64,000 nt of DNA from Bryobacteraceae bacterium. GTDB lineage: Bacteria; Acidobacteriota; Terriglobia; Bryobacterales; Bryobacteraceae. The position numbers and the translations under genes are program-made. Shown one piece after another: positions 34,988 to 43,180 of this stretch. Location of the stretch: assembly GCA_041394945.1 (NCBI GenBank), contig JAWKHH010000001.1, positions 806,001-870,000 on the forward strand. The letters are read 5' to 3'. How positions within the stretch are numbered: the stretch's first letter is position 1; every line of letters begins with the position of its first letter. The notes beneath the pieces were generated by a model. That model did not search any database and was not told the DNA's origin. It saw only the letters and a program-made list of their open reading frames with translations.

Positions 34988-35589
34988 GTGTTGACCCTAC
35001 TGCGTGGATTCACCCGGTGACCATTTTCGATGGCGAGCGGTCAGTTGGGTTCTGCACGCGGATCGGCGACGGAAGCGAATCAGATGGGCCCGCGCGCATC
35101 GGCAAGGGGGTTCGAATTGGTGCTTTTTGCCTCATCGATGCCGGAGCTGAACTCGGAGAGGGCGTCTCTGTTGACCACTATTGCCGGATAGCTTATGGTG
35201 CAAACGTCGGTGACAGGACCCGCATCCTTTACCGCGCTCAAGTCTTTGAGCAGGTCACGATCGGGAAGGATTGCATCATTGCTGGCGAATTAGTTGATCG
35301 AACGGTCATTGGTGATAACGTCACATTTCAGGGAGACACCGCCCATTCGCACGCAGACGCTACGCGGGATTGGGATGAGACGGAGGAGCCCTCGCCGATT
35401 ATCAAAACCGGAAGCGTTGTTGGGGTAGGGGCCCTCCTGATCGGCGGAATCACGATCGGCCCTCGTTCGTACATCGCTGCTGGCCAGCGAGTGAGCTGTG
35501 ATGTTCCCGAAGAAATGGTCCTGAAAGACGGCGAACTGAAGCCTCTATCATATTTTCGCGGTCTCATCAAGGTGAGAGACGCCGGATGA
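34984..35589 (+). CDS. Left-handed beta-helix (hexapeptide repeat) acyltransferase-like protein
   Basis: A 201-residue protein with many hexapeptide turns, for instance ARIGKGVRIGAFCLIDAGAE, GVSVDHYCRIAYGANVGDRT, CIIAGELVDRTVIGDNVTF and IKTGSVVGVGALLIGGITIG. This is the trimeric LbetaH fold of LpxA/WbbJ-type acyltransferases. A loop with AHSHADATRDWDE inserts near residue 120 and offers His residues for catalysis. The acyl donor might be the carrier protein of the same operon, which is inference. Overlaps both neighbours by four bases. Confidence 0.85.
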   Translation: MSVDPTAWIHPVTIFDGERSVGFCTRIGDGSESDGPARIGKGVRIGAFCLIDAGAELGEGVSVDHYCRIAYGANVGDRTRILYRAQVFEQVTIGKDCIIAGELVDRTVIGDNVTFQGDTAHSHADATRDWDETEEPSPIIKTGSVVGVGALLIGGITIGPRSYIAAGQRVSCDVPEEMVLKDGELKPLSYFRGLIKVRDAG

Positions 35590-37403
35590 TTTTCGACACA
35601 TTGCAGCTCGACATTATCATCGCGTACGGAGGAGCTTGGGCCGCAGAACGACTCGAGGCCTTTCGAGCTGCAATCTCGACGGTGATTGGAAGCGTCGAAG
35701 AGACCATTCGCGCAGAGCATCCGCGCGTTCGGTTGCGAATGCGGTTTGTCACGTTTGATCAAGCCTCGGCCTTGGAGGATATCGGTACAACGTGTCCAGT
35801 AGCTGTCCTTGAGACTTCTGAATGTGATGAGCGACTTCCCCTTCTGATTGGACGGCTTCAGGGTGCCCGTGTGCCCTATTTCGTCTTATGTCAGGGCGGT
35901 CCGGTCGATGCGATTCGGAGAATGGGATTGAGTGCGCCTGAGGTCCTCGTATACAGATCGATCGATCAACTAGGTGATGTACTTCAGCAAGAACTCTTCC
36001 GGGCTGTACCGGCTGCGCGAATCCAAGAGGAGCTGATCTATCAATTCTGGTTCCCGCGTGAGACCGGTACCATCTGGGTCGTCTGCCCGCAGATTCGTGA
36101 TCCCGGCGAGTATGCCGATCGTTCAAGCCCTGACTATACGTATCTGGATAACCTCGGCGATACGGACGCGCTACTCGATGTGATGGTTTTTCTCTCTCAG
36201 TACTATCCGAAGGCGACAATTGAGCACTTTAGCTCAACTGACCTTCCGGAGGGTCACACGAGCAGCAATATAGTCGTCATCGGAGGTCCCGGATCGCCGG
36301 AGATCAACAACGAAATCTGCGGAGAAATGATGCGCGAAATGAACGCTCACGTTACCTACTCCCCGGATTGCGAACAGATGATCGTAGCCGCAAGCAATGG
36401 TGAGGTGACCGGGCACTTTCAAGCCGAATACGGCAATCGGAGAAAGAGCGCTGAAGCTCAAACGGAACTGCGAAGGGATCACGGCTATTTCGCCCGCTTC
36501 CCCAATCCCCTAAACGAAAACGCTGCCGTGGTGCTGATTAACGGCATTCACACTGCTGGAGTCGTGGGCGGAGCACGAGTGTTTAGCGAGCGCCGCGAGG
36601 CGCTCCGGAACTTCGACGCCGTCCTGGCCTCCGATTCTCCGCACAAAAGCTTTGAGTGTCACTTTGAAGTCCTTGTTCTTAATGGGAATGTCAAAGTTCC
36701 GGTGGTAGATCCGAGGAACATCCATCCGCTCGGACGAACTCAGACGGCAGCAACAGCGCGCGTTCATGCGGGCGGCCAAGGTGTCCACACCCGGGAATCA
36801 GTGACGGTTCTCTTTATCGCTGGTGACCGCGGCGGTACACAGGTCAATCAACTTCAGATTCCCAAAGAGTATAGGGCAATACGGGAGGCTTTGCATGCTT
36901 CCAAGCACCGTGACGTTATTGGCCTTTCAAATCCGATCCTCGCCGCGACGCCTGAGCAGCTAGCAGAGGCGTACCGGGAACGTCCGGACATCGTCCACTT
37001 CGCTGGTCACGGAAATAACAGAAGTCTCTCGATCATCGAGGACAGAGATGTGATCGCGAAGGAAATTCCACTGGACAGTAGGGGACTCTGTGAACTTCTC
37101 CAAACGATGGAGCCGCCTGTCCGCTTGTGTGTCCTGAACGCATGCGGTTCAAAGGCCGTTGCGGAGGAGATTGTCCAAGCGGGCGCCGTCGCGTGTGCCA
37201 TCGGCTGGTCTGCGAAGGTTACAGATTCAGTTGCGATCGCCTTCAGCGGAGCGCTCTACGGCGCCCTCGGTGATGGCCGGAGTATCGCTGACGCCGTGTC
37301 CGTCGCAAAGGTCGCCTCTGGAACAGGGGATCAACCGGAGCTCGTCGTAGGAAGCGGTTCGGAAAATATCGTGTTCGTTCTTGGTGAGGGTGACAAAAAG
37401 TGA
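35586..37403 (+). CDS. CHAT-domain caspase-like protease with an N-terminal sensor-like region
   Basis: This 605-residue protein has a C-terminal CHAT peptidase (about 390-600) with PDIVHFAGHGNNRSLSI (His475 of the HG motif) and RLCVLNACGSKAVAEEIV (Cys520), so the dyad is intact. Residues 1-135 form an alpha/beta domain (LDIIIAYGGAWAAERLEAF). Residues about 155-345 form a second alpha/beta domain with glycine-rich SNIVVIGGPGSPEINNEI and AVVLINGIHTAGVVGGARVF, which look like nucleotide- or small-molecule-binding loops; I know no name for it. CHAT proteases serve as effectors in several immune systems. Here it is in the same transcript as an adenylation/carrier pathway, with four-base overlaps on both sides. 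Confidence 0.85.
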   Translation: MIFDTLQLDIIIAYGGAWAAERLEAFRAAISTVIGSVEETIRAEHPRVRLRMRFVTFDQASALEDIGTTCPVAVLETSECDERLPLLIGRLQGARVPYFVLCQGGPVDAIRRMGLSAPEVLVYRSIDQLGDVLQQELFRAVPAARIQEELIYQFWFPRETGTIWVVCPQIRDPGEYADRSSPDYTYLDNLGDTDALLDVMVFLSQYYPKATIEHFSSTDLPEGHTSSNIVVIGGPGSPEINNEICGEMMREMNAHVTYSPDCEQMIVAASNGEVTGHFQAEYGNRRKSAEAQTELRRDHGYFARFPNPLNENAAVVLINGIHTAGVVGGARVFSERREALRNFDAVLASDSPHKSFECHFEVLVLNGNVKVPVVDPRNIHPLGRTQTAATARVHAGGQGVHTRESVTVLFIAGDRGGTQVNQLQIPKEYRAIREALHASKHRDVIGLSNPILAATPEQLAEAYRERPDIVHFAGHGNNRSLSIIEDRDVIAKEIPLDSRGLCELLQTMEPPVRLCVLNACGSKAVAEEIVQAGAVACAIGWSAKVTDSVAIAFSGALYGALGDGRSIADAVSVAKVASGTGDQPELVVGSGSENIVFVLGEGDKK

Positions 37404-38587
37404 CCGGTACAGCAGAACTTTTCAGCCGTTTGTCCGGAGACGCGCGGCGCATCAGGCAACCGTTCAGCGACGATCTCCTCCAGGCCAATGCGCTCCTCCA
37501 CAATTCAGCCGCAACTGAGGAGGAGATGGCGGAATGTCTCAATTTGTGGTGTCAGCACAAACAGCCCTGCCAGTTTGGCCGAGTTGCTGGAAGCCGAGGA
37601 CGTATTCACTTCTGCTTCCTCACGGAGGAAGCCGTTACCAAATGGAGTGATGAGGAGATCGCCGAAAAGATTCTTGAAGAGAAGAGGCTCTGGAAGCAAC
37701 GCGCCGCGTTTGACCCATTGCGCGGGGCGCACAGCTTTGTGATTGTCGTCGCTTCCCCACAAGTAGCGCTCGCGGCGCCAGATAAGCATCTCCGCGCATT
37801 CGCCGACCGCCTCATCGAACTCGCGGCGTGGGAGCCCGACCGGCGAGGAGCGCGCCGAAAGAACTCTGTCACGAGCGACTTTTTGTACCTGAAGCATCCT
37901 ACCGACGGGGGATTCTACGGTTTTCGATTTAACATCGATTTCTTCGCGTGTGCCGCGGATGGTAGGTGGTGGCATGATCACCGTTTTCCAGGGGGAATCG
38001 CCTTTACCGCAAACAGCACCGGACACATGATGGCCTTCCGGGAGTGGTATGAGGGGAAGGAGGACAGCCGTTCTTGGGCAGTAAAACAGGCAATGTTTAC
38101 GATCCAAAATGCGGCACCAACTCGGAAGACGCAGAGCGCCGATCCTTTAGAGCAGGGGCGAGTAACGTGGCTGCGTCCGCTCGATGAAGAGGGAAACCCA
38201 TTGCTCAAACAGATCAAGTGTCCGCTCGCCAAGGTCCCGAGCATCCTTGAAGGCAAGGATTGGACTCGCTACGAGGGTGTACTTCACACGGATCACGCGG
38301 TTCGCGCAGAGTTCTTCCTTGATCGAGAAGTCGCCCCGACGTCCACAAGGCCTTATCTCATGGACTTCACGTACCTCTACGACACGGCTCAAGATGATTT
38401 CCTCAAGTTCAGTGGCGGCGAGCCATTTTCACAACAACAGATTTTTGAGGAAATTGGCCGGCCTGAAGACTGGGCACATCGAGCAAAGGCCGCCGGGCGA
38501 CCCCGTTCGAATGAGGAAGCCATGGAAGTCGCCGAACAGCTTGACGCCTGCCGGAAGTGGGAAGGCCCGCAGTGGGACGCGAACTGA
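37400..38587 (+). CDS. Protein of unknown function, last gene of the CHAT operon
   Basis: This is a 395-residue protein whose GTG start overlaps the CHAT stop by four bases. I do not recognise it with confidence. The segment HKQPCQFGRVAGSRGRIHFC (about residues 53-72) and the later YGFRFNIDFFACAADGRWWH faintly recall the YqcI/YcgG family, whose known member DcsA is a haem-dependent oxygenase in antibiotic synthesis; the present chain is much longer. The middle has a His/Arg-rich stretch (WWHDHRFPGGIAFTANSTGH) that might bind metal or haem. It is convergent with the STAND gene, 97 bases from its stop. Confidence 0.55.
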   Translation: MTGTAELFSRLSGDARRIRQPFSDDLLQANALLHNSAATEEEMAECLNLWCQHKQPCQFGRVAGSRGRIHFCFLTEEAVTKWSDEEIAEKILEEKRLWKQRAAFDPLRGAHSFVIVVASPQVALAAPDKHLRAFADRLIELAAWEPDRRGARRKNSVTSDFLYLKHPTDGGFYGFRFNIDFFACAADGRWWHDHRFPGGIAFTANSTGHMMAFREWYEGKEDSRSWAVKQAMFTIQNAAPTRKTQSADPLEQGRVTWLRPLDEEGNPLLKQIKCPLAKVPSILEGKDWTRYEGVLHTDHAVRAEFFLDREVAPTSTRPYLMDFTYLYDTAQDDFLKFSGGEPFSQQQIFEEIGRPEDWAHRAKAAGRPRSNEEAMEVAEQLDACRKWEGPQWDAN

Positions 38588-38684
38588 GAGTGCCTGTCGC
38601 CCGCTTTCTCGTGGGCAATTCCCTGTAAGTGGACGGTCGGCGACCACCAGCGAAACGGGGCTGCAGCGATCCTGCGCGAAAGCG

Positions 38685-41600
38685 TCACACTTCGCGAAGC
38701 TTGCGGATCTGAAACGCAACGCTATCAGCAATCCTTTTATCCGCAAGCAAGGAGTCCAAGAGAATCGATTCCCTACCCTCTACTCGCTTAATGGCCCACA
38801 CAAGGGCTTGGCCCGTACGTACTTTGTTCGGACCGTTGAGATATTCTTCGGCTGCTCTTCCGAGGAAGGCTGGAGAAGTACGGCCCAGCGAGGCTAGCAG
38901 ATCTGTCATTTCAGCCTCACCATCGCGAGTTTTCTCCAAGTCCGCGCAACGCAACAGACGAACGGCAAGCTGATCAACTTCCGCCTGTAGCGAAATAATC
39001 TGGCCGACAGCGAGAGCCTTTAACAGTTTTAGAGCCGAACGGATCAAACCAGCATCCTTCGCCGTCTCGATCGACCTGTCCACAACCGCGACCGCGAACG
39101 AGGCCATCGATTCAGCAGGATCCGGCGTCGACCGGAGCCATCTCGTCAGGACGTCACACAGGGCACGCAGCGCGGTTGGGTTACTCTCGTCCTGCAATGC
39201 CGAAAGGGCCGTCTGCATTTCATCGGCAGGCACAGCCTGCCGCTCGATCATCCGGTCCAGCAACTCAATTCCGTGCATTCGAACACCTAGGAACCGCGAC
39301 TGCAGAACGGGTTTGAGGCGGGAAGGCACCAGTGGCGCGAGATCCGATGCAGAGTCCAACAACGCCTGAGACGATGAGAGAGCGGCCACCTCTGATTCCG
39401 AACTGGCGCTCGCAAGCAGCCGGTCAACGGCGTCGGCACTTTCAGCAGCCAACGTCTTGTCGAGTTGATTCCTTGCGAGTTCAATGACTCGCTTGCGCTT
39501 CGGGTCGGCCGCAGCGGCGTGGAGTTCGTCCAACTCGGCCAAAATCTGGTGTCCCATAGCCGTCACTGCTCGCTGAGGTGCGTGCTGAACAAAACCAGAG
39601 AGCAACTTGGGCCGGTCCGCTGATGGCTGGGATCGAATCGCGAGCAAGATCGCCTCCGCCTCATCGAGCGAACCATCCGCCAGTACAATCCAAGGAATGA
39701 GCAGGCTCTTCAGGTGGAGCGGGGCAGCGGGCCTAAGCCAGGTCAGCAGCGGCGCGCGTTCCAATGGTGTTGCCGTTCCGACCGTCTCAATCAAAGGTCC
39801 GATTCGTTCCCAATCCGAGCCAAGAATTTCAACTTCCCGGCTTCGAATAAGAGCTGACAATCTTTCGCCGGCGCCATTAGCCGCTGCCGCTCGCAACGCC
39901 GCCAAATTGCGTCTCGTTTCCCGTGCTCGGGACGTAATCAACTCTTCTGTAAACATCTCCAGTTGTGGAGAACCCGCCAGGGAGCGGCCAACTACTTCTG
40001 CCTGCACGGTCCACCAGCCGTCAGAAAGTGTTGCTGAGAGGGCTTCCTCCAAAGTCGCGCCAAACGGACCAGGAGTCCCGCTTGCGAGAAGCGAGGGCAG
40101 GACGGATTCGAGCAGTGTCACAGCATCCAAGAATGCACCTGGCAGAGGCCAACGTACCGCTTCGAGCAGCAATGTGCGCCTATCTGATTCTGCGACGCCG
40201 CGGCGAATATGGAACGAGATCACCGTCTGCTTCGTGTTGAATCCTAAGCGTTCATACTCCTTGCTAAGGGAATCGAGAATGGTTGGATCAGGCGCTCCTT
40301 GTGACGTCGTACCCAGCGCTGCAATGAGCCAACTCTTTAGTTCCGATTGTCGAAGCCCGTCACGTGACTCGCGCTCCTCGACAGCGGTAAATGCCTGCCT
40401 TAGCAGTTTGCCAAGCTCTACCTGCCAACGACCCACGAGCCTTCCAGCCAGTTGCGCCGCATTCACTGCTTGCTGCCAGTCGCCTTCCTTCAACAGCAAG
40501 AGCGCGGCCTGCCAGGCTACGAGAGCCTGCGCGCGCGGGACTGTCTCGAGGACATCGATGAGGCACTGTTGATGAACCGTCGTGAGCGAGATCGCTAGGT
40601 TGGCAAACTCCGAAATCGCGTCTGTGGCCCGGCGCGCAACGGCTGATTGGCAAACGGTTCGGAAGGCATTACTCGAAGCATTAGCGAACCTCAAGCGCAC
40701 TTTTTCCCAGTCATGCTCGTCAATGAGGACAAGCAACTGGCGAAGAACGGGCCACCAGTTGAGGGCACTGCCGGGGACAGGGGAGAGAGCCCGTGAGATG
40801 AGCACCTCACGCTCATCAGCCGCCCGAGGACCGACCAGCCAGCGCGCAATTGTGTATTCGAGGAAGGATTGATGGAAAAAGCTGACTATGCCTCGATCAC
40901 TTCGGCGCAACACATTTTCACTCAGCAGATCATTGAAAGCCTGTGCGCGTGTCGCACGATCCAGTCCGGGCACATCAGTCTCGGGAAGCTGATCGACCAT
41001 GCGCTCTGTTGAAAAACCGTACAGGGTTGACGCTAAATCGATGCACAACTGCTGTCGCTCTTGAGCAAGAACCGACGCTGTAGAATCGACGCGTCCGCGA
41101 CGCACCCTCTGTTCCCAATAGGTATCGTAGAGCGCCGACACCGTCAAATCCATCGGAACAACTCCGGTCTGTCCGAACAACTCGCAGAGCATTCCGAGGA
41201 GCAACGGGTTGCGGATGATATCTTCAAGACTTTGGTTGTCAGCGGACAGCTGAACAATCTGCCGCCCGAACTGTATACCGTCAGTGCCGGCGAGCGCTCC
41301 AGGGCGAATCAAAAAGAAGAGTTCCGCCGCTCGCACCACTTCACCTTCCTCGCCCTCTTCCGACTCAACCTCGAACCTCGGTACGGTGTAGCGATCGACC
41401 GCTTCAGCGACGCTTGCAAGCTTCTCCCGGGCGGGCTCAAGATGGGCCTGATAATCATAATCGCGGCAAGTAACGACAACGCTCACCCCGACGTCGAGGA
41501 GCCGTGTGAACATGCGGCGGAGTGCCGGAACGATGTTCGGCGTCAGGACAAGGTCAAGCGTGTCAATAAGCAGAACGCCACGCCCATGTTGAGATGCTAA

Positions 41601-42920
41601 GGCTTCACAAATCTCTGTTGCGGGATGAGCGGTCCCCGAAAGCGCCTCGCCCATGAGGGTGTCGAATTCCGAGGATGTAAGCCCTCCTCCATGCGCCGGC
41701 AGGTCATTGCAACGAATCAAACCAAGCCAAATCTCGCCATTGCCGACCAGATGATCATAGATTTCCCCGAGTATGGTCGATTTCCCGTACCCTGCCGGAG
41801 CAGAGAGCACGACGATCCGACGCTCGTCGCTCTTATAGCCGCGCTCAATCGCGGGCAGATACTTCTCAAAGACAACCGCACGCGAGAGGCGGGGGAGCAG
41901 GGCGGGCTCGAGAGCGACCCTGGCGTCCGAAGATGCCGCTTCTATTTGCTCCAGGGAGACCTGAGGCTGGGTGACCTCCTGAAGTCGCGCTTCCCTCAGA
42001 TCTTCAACGGCCACTTGGAGATCGTTCAGACGTCCCGGCAGAACACTCACCACACTCGAAATGTCCTCAAGTTTGCTCGAGAGAAATGCCTCAAAGGTCT
42101 GAAGCCTTCGCAGAACCGCGCTTTCAACTTCGACCAGTTGCAGTTTTGCCAGAGCCAGCGCCAGATCGTTTCGGCGGAGAATTTTCCGGCCGGACTTCGA
42201 GAGCAGTTCGAACACTCCGACGAAGAGCCGCTCGTAAGCACGGCCCTTCTCAGCGTCAGAGTTGATATGGCGCTCGGTTAACAACCGTTGCTCAATCTCC
42301 GACCGAATCGTCGGAGCGTCATAGTTCGTAACGGACCACTCCACCGATTCTATGAAGGTCAGCAATTCGGGGGATCGAGCCCGCTGCAAGAATGCGGTGA
42401 ACCTGCCCCACGTAGACCGGTTGAGCTTGTCCGGCCTTCGGGCGGACCGGAGGAGCGAGCGGATATGCTCGGCGGCACTTTCACGCTCTTTGCCACTCAG
42501 CGTCCCGTTCTGAACCCGTGTCCACAGATCCACGCCGGCACCTGTCGCCGAAGACCCTGATGCTGCTTCATGCCCGATAGATGCATTGGTTAAGTAGCGG
42601 AAGCTTAGGCGCATCGTCGGGTGATTGTGGACATGCTCGTAAAAGCCAGCTAACGCGTCGAGCGCTTCTGGACTTCGGAGCGTGAGGTGCTTCCTGCGGT
42701 ACTTGACGGATTCGCAGAGGCGCTCAAACGTATCATCGTCAGACGCGAGTCCTACCCGAATGCGATCAATATCCTCGCCAGCCTCGAGTTCAAGGTGCTC
42801 GTCTTCCTGCAGGGACAGCCATCTGAGGAGTGTTACATCAACTTGGTAGACGAATCCGCGAATCGCCGCCGTTGCGTCGCGCCTCCGGACTTCGTTAAAG
42901 ATGATGTTGCTACCAGGCAA
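38685..42920 (-). CDS. Avs-like STAND NTPase with N-terminal Cap4/DUF4297-type nuclease
   Basis: A 1411-residue protein. The first 115 residues read as a DUF4297/Cap4 nuclease: TAAIRGFVYQVDVTLLRWL, then ELEAGEDIDRI (Glu and Asp metal ligands) and ESVKYRRKHL (the catalytic-type Lys73). A coiled-coil region (about 285-335) leads to a NACHT-type NTPase with Walker A SAPAGYGKST (373-382) and Walker B GVLLIDTLDLVL (448-459). About 800 C-terminal residues are helical repeats with a recurring LxxLL pattern, as in sensor arms of STAND proteins. In Avs proteins the sensor binds a phage protein and the nuclease is then unleashed. Its 5' end overlaps the small gene upstream by 88 bases. Confidence 0.8.
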   Translation of the reverse strand: MPGSNIIFNEVRRRDATAAIRGFVYQVDVTLLRWLSLQEDEHLELEAGEDIDRIRVGLASDDDTFERLCESVKYRRKHLTLRSPEALDALAGFYEHVHNHPTMRLSFRYLTNASIGHEAASGSSATGAGVDLWTRVQNGTLSGKERESAAEHIRSLLRSARRPDKLNRSTWGRFTAFLQRARSPELLTFIESVEWSVTNYDAPTIRSEIEQRLLTERHINSDAEKGRAYERLFVGVFELLSKSGRKILRRNDLALALAKLQLVEVESAVLRRLQTFEAFLSSKLEDISSVVSVLPGRLNDLQVAVEDLREARLQEVTQPQVSLEQIEAASSDARVALEPALLPRLSRAVVFEKYLPAIERGYKSDERRIVVLSAPAGYGKSTILGEIYDHLVGNGEIWLGLIRCNDLPAHGGGLTSSEFDTLMGEALSGTAHPATEICEALASQHGRGVLLIDTLDLVLTPNIVPALRRMFTRLLDVGVSVVVTCRDYDYQAHLEPAREKLASVAEAVDRYTVPRFEVESEEGEEGEVVRAAELFFLIRPGALAGTDGIQFGRQIVQLSADNQSLEDIIRNPLLLGMLCELFGQTGVVPMDLTVSALYDTYWEQRVRRGRVDSTASVLAQERQQLCIDLASTLYGFSTERMVDQLPETDVPGLDRATRAQAFNDLLSENVLRRSDRGIVSFFHQSFLEYTIARWLVGPRAADEREVLISRALSPVPGSALNWWPVLRQLLVLIDEHDWEKVRLRFANASSNAFRTVCQSAVARRATDAISEFANLAISLTTVHQQCLIDVLETVPRAQALVAWQAALLLLKEGDWQQAVNAAQLAGRLVGRWQVELGKLLRQAFTAVEERESRDGLRQSELKSWLIAALGTTSQGAPDPTILDSLSKEYERLGFNTKQTVISFHIRRGVAESDRRTLLLEAVRWPLPGAFLDAVTLLESVLPSLLASGTPGPFGATLEEALSATLSDGWWTVQAEVVGRSLAGSPQLEMFTEELITSRARETRRNLAALRAAAANGAGERLSALIRSREVEILGSDWERIGPLIETVGTATPLERAPLLTWLRPAAPLHLKSLLIPWIVLADGSLDEAEAILLAIRSQPSADRPKLLSGFVQHAPQRAVTAMGHQILAELDELHAAAADPKRKRVIELARNQLDKTLAAESADAVDRLLASASSESEVAALSSSQALLDSASDLAPLVPSRLKPVLQSRFLGVRMHGIELLDRMIERQAVPADEMQTALSALQDESNPTALRALCDVLTRWLRSTPDPAESMASFAVAVVDRSIETAKDAGLIRSALKLLKALAVGQIISLQAEVDQLAVRLLRCADLEKTRDGEAEMTDLLASLGRTSPAFLGRAAEEYLNGPNKVRTGQALVWAIKRVEGRESILLDSLLADKRIADSVAFQIRKLREV

Positions 42921-43165
42921 GGTTTGTCGCGCCTCGGAGCCCCCGCGGCTTGCGATGAAGCCTCTAGCTTAGCGAAGCCCGATTTTACCGCGTTTGGAAG
43001 CAGTTCGACTGCCGCTTGAACCGCGTAGCGAAAAACTGCCTCTACCGTCGGCTCGCACGGAAAGACGATACCGGCAGCGATTCCCGACTGAATGGCTGCG
43101 GCCAGATCCTCAGCGAATTCAGGATCGAGAAGATCCAGGGAAGCGTACTCTGCGACGTTAGGCAT
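42833..43165 (-). CDS. Small hypothetical protein between helicase and STAND genes
   Basis: A 110-residue protein that starts 15 bases after the helicase stop. The N-terminal 70 residues look like a genuine globular, acidic and helical protein (VAEYASLDLLDPEFAEDLAA, AVQAAVELLPNAVKSGFAKL), while the last 35 are basic and low in order and overlap the STAND start. The true C-terminus could be shorter if the sequence has an error. No family is recognised. The position in a three-gene transcript suggests an accessory of the defence operon. Confidence 0.6.
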   Translation of the reverse strand: MPNVAEYASLDLLDPEFAEDLAAAIQSGIAAGIVFPCEPTVEAVFRYAVQAAVELLPNAVKSGFAKLEASSQAAGAPRRDKPCLVATSSLTKSGGATQRRRFADSSTKLM

Positions 43166-43180
43166 ATAACGTCTTCTCGC

